NCBI GenBank assembly: GCA_025965975.1
Contig: JAOPVX010000080.1
Span: 1 to 34,360 of the forward strand
DNA from: Mycobacterium sp.
GTDB lineage: Bacteria; Actinomycetota; Actinomycetes; Mycobacteriales; Mycobacteriaceae
Length of the DNA: 34,360 bases
Direction of reading: 5' to 3'
This document shows, one piece after another, positions 1-7,552 of the stretch; the stretch's first letter is position 1; each line of letters begins with the position of its first letter. The position numbers were made by a program, and so were the translations under genes. The notes beneath the pieces are model-generated. The model saw nothing but the letters and a program-made list of their open reading frames with translations. It searched no databases and was not told the DNA's origin.

Positions 1-588
1 CATCAAGACGGGTAGTTGCTAAGGACAGCATGCATCGCGTCATGGTTGGCACAGTATTCCTCTGTGAACAAGAAAGACTCGTGGGTCACAAACGTTGGTT
101 GATCGTTCTCCCTTTCGTTGCTGGGGGCGGTTCCGGCTAACAGATCGGGGGGCGCGCCGCCGGCTGGCCGGGAGGGGGAACGCGTCCGGTGACGCCTCGC
201 TGTTTTGGTATTGCAGCGGCTTCTGCTTGGACGGCGGGGACGACGGGGATGTCGTGGATCGCTGTGCCCGGCAGTGGGGGTTCACCGCGACGGCGATCGG
301 CCTGCCCGGCGGATCGGGCTGCGGATTGAAAGCGTGAGCGGCCACGGCGACACCGCCCGAAAGGAGGGAGCCATGTGCGCGGCCCTTGAGGTCGCGGGTC
401 GACTGCTCCAGATGACACGGCGTCGCGGTCCCACGACACTTTGCGTAGCCGTCACCGAGCGCTGGGCCGACGAACAACGCCCGGGGTCCACTCGCGCGGC
501 CTGCGCCAAAGCACGCCTCGCGGATGTGTCGCGCAACCGCGCTGCCGGTTAGGTGGCGGGTGGGTCCCCCCAGCAGTCCGCTGGTGGA
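1..588. other. Left edge, no confident gene; possible exported-protein remnant
   Basis: No gene could be supported with confidence here. On the minus strand, around 304-372, one frame reads an Ala/Gly/Val-rich stretch followed by FNPQPDPPG, a motif I associate with small exported mycobacterial proteins. It has no clear start or full signal peptide, so it may be the remnant of such a gene. A short plus-strand frame with a strong ribosome binding site is listed separately (373-552) and overlaps it. Other open frames are GC-driven. Confidence 0.3.
373..552 (+). CDS. Small ORF of 59 residues behind a strong Shine-Dalgarno; unknown
   Basis: ATG at 373 is preceded by GAAAGGAGGGAGCC, one of the best ribosome binding sites in the window. 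The 59-residue product is Arg/Ala-rich and basic (ending near SRNRAAG), with three Cys, no hydrophobic segment and no recognised family. The Shine-Dalgarno lies inside the possible minus-strand exported-protein remnant at 304-372, so at most one of the two readings is functional. The amino acid composition is what a random GC-rich frame would give, so only the ribosome binding site supports it. Confidence 0.25.
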   Translation: MCAALEVAGRLLQMTRRRGPTTLCVAVTERWADEQRPGSTRAACAKARLADVSRNRAAG

Positions 589-837
589 TCAAAAGGGTTG
601 TCCCATGCCGGGGAAATATGGGATAACCGGATCGGCACCGACGTTATCCGGCACGAGAGGAGAGGTTCCGGTCTCGAACGGCGACGGTGCGGTCGAACCG
701 GTCCTATTAGTGACGACATTGTCCGTCGAGCTTGGCGTGGTGGCGGGAGCAGCGCTGGCGATGGGCGCGAGGCCAATCGCTCCACCGATCGCGGCTGCTG
801 CCAGCCACGGCGCAATGTACTTGATGGTTGTCTTCAT
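589..837 (-). CDS. Small exported protein, 82 residues
   Basis: The N-terminus is a clear Sec signal peptide: MKTT followed by an Ala/Ile/Gly-rich core and an ASA-A-type cleavage site near residue 30. The mature part is about 52 residues, rich in Thr, Ser, Pro and Asn, without Cys, and ends in PGMGQPF. The start is well defined: GGAGGAAAG lies just upstream of the ATG on the minus strand (about 842-850). Family function is unknown; proteins of this shape are common in mycobacteria. It stands alone, with a long gene-free stretch upstream. Confidence 0.75.
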   Translation of the reverse strand: MKTTIKYIAPWLAAAAIGGAIGLAPIASAAPATTPSSTDNVVTNRTGSTAPSPFETGTSPLVPDNVGADPVIPYFPGMGQPF

Positions 838-1480
838 GGTGCTTTCCTCCGAGTTGCTGGGTCGCCGTCGTTGGCTATGCGCTGATCATTGCTTCCCAGC
901 AAACCGCTGTCGTTCACGCTGACACCCATTTCCCCTGCTGCCAGCCGGAACCTCGCCTTCCGGCTAACCGGTGTCGGGACCGCTGACATCCATTCGACCC
1001 TGCCGCCGGCACGACTTCATCACTGGTCCGCGTGCTCGATGCGGTTTGGTATTACGGCTGGCAGGCGGGAGTGGTGTGGTCCGAATCAGCTTTGCCGCTT
1101 GGGACTCAAAGTCGTTGGGGCAGTCACCAGAAAGTGCAGTAACGCATTCTTCTTAGTCGGCGGTGTCAGGCACCGTTCCTCGGGGCGATAAGGCAAACAC
1201 AGACGCGCAGATCGTTCTTCATCACGTATATCGTGTGGTCCACGGTGGTCCCAAAGCACGCCCCATGGGTGCTCGGTTTACTTCAGTGGTCGCAGCTTCG
1301 GCCAATTGGCCGTAAACAGCGCAAAGGGCACGTTGAGCCGCCGCACGCGTGCTAACTGAACGTGGATGGTCCGCCCGCCAGTGCGTGCCCTGCAGTGACC
1401 CTGCTACAGACAATCGCGAGGCGGACACCCTGGCACTCGGTTAGGACGTATTCGGCGATCCATCCGCCAAGGAGGGCGAC
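838..1480. other. Intergenic stretch without a recognisable gene
   Basis: About 640 bases separate the minus-strand exported protein from the plus-strand OsmC gene, so they are divergently transcribed and both promoters should lie here. I see the Shine-Dalgarno of the 589-837 gene at its left edge and AAGGAGGG before the OsmC start at its right edge. The open frames show no family resemblance. Lower local GC and broken frames suggest non-coding or decayed DNA. Confidence 0.4.
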
Positions 1481-1942
1481 ATGACAACGCAGGGCGAGAC
1501 CGGCCGCGATGCGGCGTCGTCGGAGGGCACGGTGATCGTGACGGGGACAGCCGGCGGTTACACGCAGCAGATCACCGCCGGGCACCACCGGCTCGTGGCC
1601 GACGAGTCACGGCCGATCGGCGACGACATCGGGCCAACACCTTACGATCTCCTACTTGCCGCGCTCGGTGCGTGTACGTCCATGACGGTGCGGATGTATG
1701 CTGACCGCAAGCGCTGGCCGCTGGAGCGGATCCGAGTGACGCTGCGGCACTCGCGAATTCACGCAAAAGACTGCGCCGACTGCGAAACCAACAACGGTTG
1801 GATCGCGCATATCGATCGCGACGTCGAGTTGACCGGCGACCTCGACGACACCCAGCGGCAACGGTTACTGCACATCGCCGAGCGGTGCCCCGTTCATCAG
1901 ACCCTGACCTCCGAAGTCCGCATCACCACCTCCCTGTCCTGA
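1481..1942 (+). CDS. OsmC family peroxide-related protein
   Basis: A 153-residue protein of the OsmC/Ohr superfamily, which reduces organic hydroperoxides with a Cys pair in the cytoplasm. Diagnostic features are [15 protein letters not shown] (residues 51-65), placing the first catalytic Cys at 65, and ERCPVHQTL with the second Cys at 136. The GPTPYDLL form and the extra KDCADC pair (Cys98, Cys101) resemble the YhfA/OsmC-like branch more than true Ohr, so the substrate is uncertain. The start is set by AAGGAGGGCGAC before ATG. It precedes the AlsS-like gene by about 100 bases; that gene has its own promoter, so they are probably not one operon. Confidence 0.9.
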   Translation: MTTQGETGRDAASSEGTVIVTGTAGGYTQQITAGHHRLVADESRPIGDDIGPTPYDLLLAALGACTSMTVRMYADRKRWPLERIRVTLRHSRIHAKDCADCETNNGWIAHIDRDVELTGDLDDTQRQRLLHIAERCPVHQTLTSEVRITTSLS

Positions 1943-2029
1943 CGACCGGATCGTGACATGACTTCATCCATTCCAGAAGTGGAGTCTCCGGACATACCCG
2001 TGACGGCTCAGGTGTCACATCGCCGCGGC

Positions 2030-2043
2030 TAGGCTCACTTGTG
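2030..2043 (+). promoter_or_regulatory. Leaderless promoter (-10 TAGGCT) of the ThDP enzyme gene
   Basis: TAGGCT at 2030-2035 is a good mycobacterial -10 hexamer. The GTG start of the downstream gene begins at 2043, about where transcription should start, and there is no Shine-Dalgarno. This fits a leaderless mRNA. A -35 element is not obvious. The same TAGGCT-to-start arrangement is seen at 19424. Confidence 0.5.
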
Positions 2044-3704
2044 TGGGCGAACCGGGTCGCACGACCGCCGAACTGATCGTCGACTGCCTGGAGAACGAGG
2101 GCGTGACGCATGTCTTCGGCATCCCGGGCGAGGAGAACATCCGGTTGGTCGAGGCGCTGTCGAGGTCGTCGATCCGCTACGTGCTGACGCGCCACGAGCA
2201 GGGCGCCTCGTTTATGGCCGAGGTCTACGGGCGGCTGACCGGGCGCGCTGGCGTGTGCTCGGCAACGCTTGGTCCCGGCGCGATCAACCTTCTGCTGGGC
2301 GTAGCAGACGCGACCACGAATTCCACTCCGCTGCTTGCTATCTCGGCGCAGGTTGGGATGGCCCGTAGCTACAAGGAGTCGCACCAAGGCGTCGACCTTG
2401 TGTCGATGTTCGCGCCGGTGACGAAGTGGTCCGCGCTCGTTGCGACCCCCCGCTCCGTACCGGAGATGGTCCGTAGGGCCTTCAAGCTCGCACAGACCGA
2501 GCGCCCGGGAGCGGTCTATCTCGCCATACCCGAGGACGTCGAGTCCGCCGCCGCCCCGGCGGGGGCGGGCCCCTTACGCGTCAACGTCCCGCGGCCCGAC
2601 GATCCCTCAGCCGCCCAGGTGGAGCGTGCCGCAGAGATTCTGCGCTCGGCGCGCAATCCCATCCTGCTGGCCGGTCACGGCGCTGCCAGAACCGGAGCGT
2701 CTGAAGCGGTACGCCGATTCGCCGAGTCGCTCGACATCCCTGTCGCGACAACGTTTCACGGCAAGGGCGTCATGCCCGACGACCACCCGCTCGCACTCGG
2801 TGCAGTCGGTTTCATGCGCCATGACTACGTGAATTTCGGCTTCGACCAGGCCGATGTCATCGTCGCCGCCGGTTACGAGTTGCAGGAGTTCGACCCAGTC
2901 CGGATCAATCCACGCGGCGACGCGAGGATCATCCACCTCCACCGCTTTCCCGCCGAAGTGGACGCCCACTACGACGTCGCGGTCGGGTTGCACGCCGACA
3001 TCGGACGCAGCCTTGATGCGCTGGCAGCATCGGTCACTCGCGATCACCCGTCCTCCTCCGGTGGCGAACGGATCCGTGAACTGCTCTCAGGCGAGCTCGA
3101 CCGCGGACGCGCCGACGACAGGTTCCCGCTGGCGCCGGCCCGCATCGTCGCCGACACGCGAGCAGCCCTGCAGCGCAACGACATTGTCCTCGTCGATACC
3201 GGCGCACTGAAGATGTGGATGGCCAGGCTCTACCCGACGTACGAGCCGAACACCTGTCTGATCTCCAATGGACTCTCGACAATGGCCTGGACGATGCCCG
3301 GGGCGATCGCGGCCAAGATCGCCAGGCCCACCGCGAAGGTACTCGTCGCCACCGGCGACGGTGCGTTCCTGATGAACTCGCAGGAGATCGAGACCGCGCT
3401 GCGACTCGGAACATCGATGGTGATCCTCATCTGGGTGGACGACGCCTACGGACTGATCAGCTGGAAGATGGACCTCGAGATCGGCCACAACGTGGACACC
3501 CACTTCGGAAATCCTGACTTCGTCGCCTATGCCGAAAGCTTCGGCGCGACGGGCTACCGCATCTCGGCGGCCGACGAGCTGCTCCCGACCCTGCGCGAAG
3601 CGCTCCAGGACGACACCGTCAGCATCATCGCCTGCCCCGTTGACTACTCGGCCAACAGTGCTCTGATCGCCTCGCTGGGCGAGTTGGACGAGTCGTTGTC
3701 CTGA
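2043..3704 (+). CDS. AlsS-like acetolactate synthase / ThDP-dependent enzyme
   Basis: A 553-residue three-domain thiamine diphosphate enzyme. The N-terminal PYR domain begins with TAELIVDCLENEGV, GIPGEEN and the activating Glu in RHEQGA (Glu52). The central Rossmann-like domain includes the HGKGVMPDDHPL region. The C-terminal PP domain has a GDG...-type ThDP/Mg site (GDGAFLMNS, about residues 440-448) ending in WVDDAYG, with Asp where Asn is usual. Length and order match catabolic acetolactate synthase (two pyruvate to acetolactate plus CO2), but pyruvate oxidase and related decarboxylases share this build. There is no regulatory-subunit gene next to it, which fits the catabolic rather than the anabolic enzyme. 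GTG start, apparently leaderless. Confidence 0.85.
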   Translation: MGEPGRTTAELIVDCLENEGVTHVFGIPGEENIRLVEALSRSSIRYVLTRHEQGASFMAEVYGRLTGRAGVCSATLGPGAINLLLGVADATTNSTPLLAISAQVGMARSYKESHQGVDLVSMFAPVTKWSALVATPRSVPEMVRRAFKLAQTERPGAVYLAIPEDVESAAAPAGAGPLRVNVPRPDDPSAAQVERAAEILRSARNPILLAGHGAARTGASEAVRRFAESLDIPVATTFHGKGVMPDDHPLALGAVGFMRHDYVNFGFDQADVIVAAGYELQEFDPVRINPRGDARIIHLHRFPAEVDAHYDVAVGLHADIGRSLDALAASVTRDHPSSSGGERIRELLSGELDRGRADDRFPLAPARIVADTRAALQRNDIVLVDTGALKMWMARLYPTYEPNTCLISNGLSTMAWTMPGAIAAKIARPTAKVLVATGDGAFLMNSQEIETALRLGTSMVILIWVDDAYGLISWKMDLEIGHNVDTHFGNPDFVAYAESFGATGYRISAADELLPTLREALQDDTVSIIACPVDYSANSALIASLGELDESLS

Positions 3705-3755
3705 CGATTCTCGAGCGGTCGTCAGGCCGGTACCCGCAGGGTTCGCGGTGTGGGG

Positions 3756-3840
3756 CATCCCCGCCGTTGCGGCTAGGGCGATCAGACGGCTTTGCTTCAT
3801 CGCTGATCCTTTTGTGGGTGCGAGTCTCGATGGGAATCGA
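3756..3840 (-). pseudogene. Signal-peptide stub, inverted copy of 4773-4857
   Basis: Read on the minus strand this gives an upstream leader, AAAGGATCAGCG and then ATG (ending at 3800) encoding MKQSRLIALAATAG, after which the frame runs into sequence unlike an exported protein. It matches the plus-strand segment 4773-4857 (MKRSPLIVLAVTAG) at about 80 percent by eye, including the leader and Shine-Dalgarno region. It is therefore a paralogous start of a small exported-protein gene whose body is lost. It lies directly downstream of the DUF3298-like fragment, as in a former minus-strand operon. Confidence 0.55.
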
Positions 3841-3867
3841 GCAATCGTCGGGTGGCACCTGGCACAC

Positions 3868-4038
3868 CTAGGCCAGCAGCGATGCGAGTTCGGTGCGGAG
3901 CACTGAGGCTTTCTGTGGCCCGCCGTGGTGCAGAATGTCGTGGCCGAAGAAGAAGATCACCGCGTCGTCGGTGATCGCGAAATGCCGGTACGAGTGCGCG
4001 CCGAAGTCGTCAAAAGGGCCCGTCCGGACCACTTGCCG
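3868..4038 (-). pseudogene. C-terminal remnant of a DUF3298/RsiV-like protein
   Basis: The last about 57 residues of this minus-strand frame read FDDFGAHSYRHFAITDDAVI, then FFFG and a tail ending in RTELASLLA. This is typical of the end of mycobacterial exported DUF3298 (RsiV-like) proteins. Upstream of about 4038 the frame becomes Arg/Trp-rich noise and overlaps the next plus-strand gene's leader, so the N-terminal two thirds and the signal peptide are missing. I see it as a truncated, non-functional copy. Confidence 0.6.
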
Positions 4039-4117
4039 GGCTTCAAGCGAACGCGTCGCGCGACTCCGCCAAGAATCCGCCAAGGCGTTTGCCGCAGCCT
4101 TCGTCGGAGCCGGCCAC

Positions 4118-4151
4118 CACAACCGCCGAAGCCAACACAACCGCCGAAGCC
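4118..4151 (+). repeat. 18-bp-period tandem duplication
   Basis: The 16-mer CACAACCGCCGAAGCC occurs at 4118-4133 and again at 4136-4151, two bases apart. It lies in the leader of the exported protein at 4181. It is probably a slippage duplication in decayed DNA; no regulatory role is evident. Confidence 0.6.
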
Positions 4152-4180
4152 TCGTACAGTTCCTCGGAAAGGAAACCGAC

Positions 4181-4693
4181 ATGATCACGATGTCGCGACG
4201 CCAGCCGCCCTATCACGACCCCCGGACCCGTCGTCAGCACGCTCGGCTCGGACAAGGGATGACGATCACGAAGGTCGCACTGATCGCTGCGGCGACGGTC
4301 GGGGCTGCCATCGCGCTCCCATCAACCGCATACGCCGGCGTGCCCCCGTCGTTTCAGTCCCCGTCGGGAAATATCTTGTGCTGGATCGCCGACAACGCGG
4401 CGACCTGCCGGGTCATCGACCACACCTATGCGCTACCACCGGGGGGAGATTGCACGTCGCCCGGCTGGGGCAACTCGATCTTCCTCGACCAGGGCAAACC
4501 GCCCTTCCTGACGTGCGACTCGACCCCGCCCGGCACCTATAACGGCTTGCCAGCCCATACAAGGCTCGACTACGGCCAAACGCAATCCGCTGGCGTGATG
4601 ACCTGCGATAGCGAGCCCTCCGGGGTGACGTGCACCGATTCCAGCACCGGTCACTTCTTCCGCGTATCGCGGGAGTCCTACCAGTTCGGCTGA
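4181..4693 (+). CDS. Small exported Cys-containing protein
   Basis: After the first ATG (4181, with AGGAAA just upstream) come 26 charged residues and then a second ATG at 4259 that opens a classic signal peptide (TITKVALIAAATVGAAIALP, cleavage near AYA-G). The mature part is about 115 residues with six Cys spaced as disulfide pairs (ILCW, TCRV, DCTS, TCDS, TCDS, TCTD) and a SPSGNILCWI motif seen in many mycobacterial exported proteins of unknown function. The 4181 start has the better ribosome binding site; the 4259 start gives the more normal signal peptide. Function unknown. Confidence 0.75.
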   Translation: MITMSRRQPPYHDPRTRRQHARLGQGMTITKVALIAAATVGAAIALPSTAYAGVPPSFQSPSGNILCWIADNAATCRVIDHTYALPPGGDCTSPGWGNSIFLDQGKPPFLTCDSTPPGTYNGLPAHTRLDYGQTQSAGVMTCDSEPSGVTCTDSSTGHFFRVSRESYQFG

Positions 4694-4772
4694 TGACGCG
4701 GGCAGCAGATTGGCGGACTTCCGATAAGGGCGATAAGGGCAACGCCCCGAAACTCCGCCGTCACCTGGCTGC

Positions 4773-4857
4773 TCAATTCCCACTGATGCTCGCGCCCACA
4801 AGGGGATCAACGATGAAACGAAGCCCGCTGATCGTCCTGGCCGTGACGGCAGGGATC
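4773..4857 (+). repeat. Plus-strand copy of the inverted leader/signal-peptide repeat
   Basis: This segment contains a leader, AAGGGGATCAACG, and a start encoding MKRSPLIVLAVTAG. It is about 80 percent identical by eye to the reverse complement of 3756-3840. The pair flanks the DUF3298-like fragment and the exported protein at 4181, so this block of about 1 kb is bracketed by inverted paralogous sequence. Confidence 0.55.
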
Positions 4858-4923
4858 GTCGCGGCGGCGGCGGCACCGATGCGCTGCTCTACCCGGACCA
4901 GAAGTAGCGAGGTCAATTCATAA
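4813..4923 (+). pseudogene. Collapsed small exported-protein gene (signal peptide plus short tail)
   Basis: ATG at 4813 begins an intact Sec signal peptide running to about residue 22 (AAAAAP). The original frame then gives a short Arg/Ser tail and stops at 4921. In another frame the same DNA reads DALLYPDQK and a TAG at 4905, which looks like the authentic C-terminus of an exported protein. I infer an internal deletion that joined the signal peptide to the tail out of frame. A Shine-Dalgarno-like GAGG for the next gene follows at once. Confidence 0.5.
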
Positions 4924-5429
4924 GATCGCGATTCTCGCGGCGATCGCCGCTGCGACGGTCGCGGCAACCATCGCCGTCCCGGCGGCCGCGCACAGCGACC
5001 CGACATCGCCGTGCTCGGATGGCCAAGTCCAGGTGAGCAACGGCGGGGTTGAGTCGGCGTCCGGCGTCCGGGCATCGCGAGGTGCTCCTGATCTTTAGCC
5101 TGGCCCCCGGCGCCGGGCCGTGCGCACTGACCGGCTACCCGGGAGTCGACTCAGGTGCTGGTGGTCCGCTGATCCACGCCACGCGCACCCTGTCGGGGTT
5201 CATGGGTGGAGTGCGGACGGACACCCTACCCACGGTCGCGGTGTCGCCGTCGCAGCCGGCGTACGCCGTGGTTGAGGGCGTGGGCTTCGACCCGCGCGAT
5301 GTCGACCGCAGTTGCCCGACCTACACCGACCTGCGGGTAACTCCGCCGGATACCACCGACACGGTTACCGTCGAAACCCACATCGACACTTGTCAATTTC
5401 AGGTCCATCCCGTGAACTCAGAGGCTTAG
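4919..5429 (+). pseudogene. DUF4232-type exported protein, start codon lost and frameshifted
   Basis: Two frames together give one protein. The first carries a signal peptide (KIAILAAIAAATVAATIAVP, then AAAHSD) and SPCSDGQVQVSNGG. The second continues GHREVLLIFSLAPGAGPCAL, TGYPGVDSGAGGPLIHA and on to CQFQVHPVNSEA, which is a typical DUF4232 domain. Two lesions explain the break. GCGTCCG is tandemly duplicated at 5057-5063 and 5064-5070; removing one copy restores the frame exactly (ESASGHREV). The expected ATGAAGATC start is ATAAGATC at 4920-4927, as if one G were deleted. The downstream part still has an open frame from TTG at 5049, but without an export signal. Confidence 0.7.
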
Positions 5430-5432
5430 CAG

Positions 5433-5885
5433 ATGAAGACCACAGTGGTCGCTGCGGTGTGGATGGCAACGGCCGCGGCAACGATCGGTTTGGCGGGTCC
5501 CGCGCACGCCGACGGCACGCCGGTGAACCTGCCGGTGACCGATGACGTTCGCGCCCAGCTGCTCGAGGCGGGGGCCGGGCTCACCGGCCAGCCTGCCTCG
5601 CAGTACAGCGGCTTGGAGCCCGGAAAGACCTACTACGCCTACGACCCGGATAACGACACCTATTGGGCGGCAGCGGCCCTGTCCGGTCCCGAGACGTTTC
5701 AAGCCGGGGTCATGCTGCAGGACGCAAACAGCTACATGATTTTCCGCAAGACGTCGGGAGGGACATGGGTTGGGTTCCGCGATGGGTTTGGTCCCATAAG
5801 CGCAGGTGAAAAGCCCTGCCCGGTGTCAGCGTCGATTCGTGACATCTGGCAATGGCCGACGGGCAAGTGCTATCCGCCGGACTAA
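5433..5885 (+). CDS. Small exported protein, 150 residues, unknown function
   Basis: A signal peptide (MKTTVVAAVWMATAAATIGL, cleavage at AHA-D) is followed by a mature domain of about 124 residues rich in Tyr and Trp (KTYYAYDPDNDTYWAAAAL, GTWVGFRDGFG). Two Cys near the C-terminus (EKPCPVS, GKCYPPD) could form a disulfide. It starts three bases after the DUF4232 pseudogene's stop, so it was probably the second gene of that unit. I do not recognise the family. Confidence 0.8.
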   Translation: MKTTVVAAVWMATAAATIGLAGPAHADGTPVNLPVTDDVRAQLLEAGAGLTGQPASQYSGLEPGKTYYAYDPDNDTYWAAAALSGPETFQAGVMLQDANSYMIFRKTSGGTWVGFRDGFGPISAGEKPCPVSASIRDIWQWPTGKCYPPD

Positions 5886-6261
5886 ACAACTTCTCTCTGG
5901 GGTGGGATGAGTTCGACCAACTCACCGAACACCTCGAAAACGCCGTGAAGCGCGGCGAGCCACTCACCGATCTGGACTGGGCGCTGTTTTGTTTCTCACC
6001 GAAATCTCCTGGGCCAGTGATCTCGTCGGGTCGGGCGTCGATTTCTCGATCGTCAGCGGACTCACCGACGACGAGGCGATCAAGCTGCTGCGCTCCGTTC
6101 AACGCAAGAACAGCAGCAGGCGCCGCGCCGATCTTCTCTTTCCCGGCGTGCCCGCCCGGGCACAGTCGAGGAATAGCGACGCCAAAGCTCGAGGAATGGC
6201 GACGCCAAAGCGAGGAATGGAAACCCAACTCCGCGGTGACGACGGCCAGACGGCCGACTGA
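5852..6261 (+). pseudogene. Frameshifted conserved hypothetical
   Basis: One frame reads LNNFSLGWDEFDQLTEHLEN then AVKRGEPLTDLDWA. About position 5983 the protein continues in another frame as VLFLTEISWASDLVGSG, then VDFSIVSGLTDDEAIKLLRSV. The two halves form a plausible acidic, helical protein of about 110 residues split by a single-base loss in GCGCTGTTTTG. The 5' part overlaps the preceding exported-protein gene, and the apparent start at 5852 (ATG) may not be the original one. The tail runs into a direct repeat (6166-6220). Function unknown. Confidence 0.5.
6166..6220 (+). repeat. 23-bp tandem repeat, about 2.4 copies
   Basis: TCGAGGAATAGCGACGCCAAAGC at 6166-6188 is repeated at 6189-6211 with one difference, and CGAGGAATGG continues to 6220. 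It lies in the 3' end of the frameshifted gene and encodes a repeated R-G/N-x-A-x-P/A-K pattern there. Confidence 0.75.
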
Positions 6262-6283
6262 CCGCCCCGGCCTGGACTCGTAG

Positions 6284-6729
6284 CCGGTAAGCGGCTGCGG
6301 TCGGTCCAAACCAGACTTGTGATCAGCGGCGGCGCAAACGGCCACGTGTTGCTTCCCGGCACCGGCCGCCGGCAGTAAGCCCCGCGATGACGGATCGGAC
6401 AACAGGAGACCAGCCTGCGGCTGGCCGATGGCGACGCGGCGCGCCGCCGTCATCGGTAGCCCCTCACCATTTCTTGCCGTCAGCGCCCTGTCAGGGTGGG
6501 CGGCGAGGCCCCGGCCGCGTCAACCCACGCCGCTGATCACGCTCGCCCGTTCTGCGCTGCGCTGCGCCCGTGCGGCTCCGACGAATTTCGCCCACACCGG
6601 GCTCGCTGGCGCTCGCGAAGAAATTCGCCTCCAGCGCGGCGGCTCAAAGGGGTTGACCCGGCCACCCCGCCGCCCCAACGGGCGCGGCCAACCGGCAACT
6701 CCCTTCGACCAAACACAAGGCGACTCAAC
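6284..6729. other. Gene-free GC-rich stretch with an inverted repeat
   Basis: No gene with a recognisable product. The notable structure is an 8-bp perfect inverted repeat, CGAATTTC at 6582-6589 and GAAATTCG at 6620-6627, around a GC-rich loop that itself contains GCTCGCTGGCGCTCGC. It could be a hairpin in the leader of the gene at 6730 or a protein site. The block 6640-6729 is the leader of that gene. Confidence 0.35.
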
Positions 6730-7263
6730 ATGACTCAGACATTGCATGTCATCCCGGCAGCGACCGTGACCCACACCGTCGCCGTCATCTACGGCGACAT
6801 TACCTCCGACATCACCGTCCATCACGCGCGCACCAGCGACGCCCGCATCGGGCTGATCTTCGGAACCACCCTGATGAACCTCTACTCCGCATCGACGGCC
6901 CAGGGACTGCTCGAGGCGTTCGCCACCGCCCGCGCCGCGATGGCACGGGTGCCCCGCGAGATCAATGCGTCCGCCACCCCACCCTATGAGCCGTTCGCCC
7001 GCACCACCCTGGCGATCGAGTGGACACGGCGGCCCACCTACTGCGTGGTACCCCAATCCGGACCGAACAAGACGGGCACCGCGATCACGCACTGGGTCGA
7101 GGTGTACTGCGGCCCAATCACGTTTCAGATCCGCGACCAGCGCGGCCTGGCCTCCACGCTGGCGCTGCTGTCGCGCAGCCACAAGACCGCGGTCGCGGTG
7201 TTCCTCGACGGCCCGCAGCACGCCGCCGACCCCACCGCCGACGACTACCCCGGGCCGAGTTAG
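6730..7263 (+). CDS. Hypothetical protein, 177 residues
   Basis: ATG at 6730 follows AAGGCGACTCAAC, a moderate ribosome binding site. The protein begins TQTLHVIPAATVTHTVAVIY and has alternating beta-like and helical segments, an SASTAQGLLEAFATARAAM helix, a VEVYCGPITFQIRDQRGLAS strand region and an acidic-Pro C-terminus. It has no transmembrane segment and no motif I can assign. From memory, proteins like this occur on actinobacterial mobile elements; the relaxase locus 4 kb away fits that, but the link is inference. Confidence 0.65.
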   Translation: MTQTLHVIPAATVTHTVAVIYGDITSDITVHHARTSDARIGLIFGTTLMNLYSASTAQGLLEAFATARAAMARVPREINASATPPYEPFARTTLAIEWTRRPTYCVVPQSGPNKTGTAITHWVEVYCGPITFQIRDQRGLASTLALLSRSHKTAVAVFLDGPQHAADPTADDYPGPS

Positions 7264-7354
7264 CGGCCCACTCGCCGGTGCCTGGCCGCTCCAGCGATCC
7301 CGGGGCGGCCAGGCACCCAAGCACCACAACGATGCACCGAGGACACGGCGCCGA

Positions 7355-7486
7355 TGTACGGAAAGTATTCGGGGTGAGCAGCTTTCGCTGTATAACCGAG
7401 AAGTAGCTCTCGACCTGGTTGAGCCAGGACGCGTGCACCGGCAAAAGCATCTGGGCCGCGTTCGGGAACGGCGGGGTCAATCCCAC
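7355..7486 (-). pseudogene. C-terminal fragment of an IS630-type transposase
   Basis: The minus-strand frame contains LLPVHASWLNQVESYFSVIQ then RKLLTPNTF, the highly conserved end of the DDE domain of IS630-family transposases (HASWLNQxExxFSxxxRxxLxPN). The sequence before it is too short for the catalytic domain, and the frame dissolves after residue 43. No terminal inverted repeats or TA duplication were recognised. It is an old insertion-sequence scar. Confidence 0.7.
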
Positions 7487-7552
7487 GACGCGGCAGCACC
7501 ACGCGCCATCGGGTCAGCGCCAGCCGGGCTAACGACGGCCCATACTGTGACC

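Noticed and set aside
3893-4180. Long N-terminal extension of the exported protein at 4181
   Set aside because: It overlaps the minus-strand DUF3298 remnant and puts the signal peptide far inside the protein.
6965-7552. Upstream extension of the lipoprotein frame
   Set aside because: It reads through another gene's DNA with Pro/Arg/Ser noise. The lipoprotein signal starts at GTG 7553 (or 7547).
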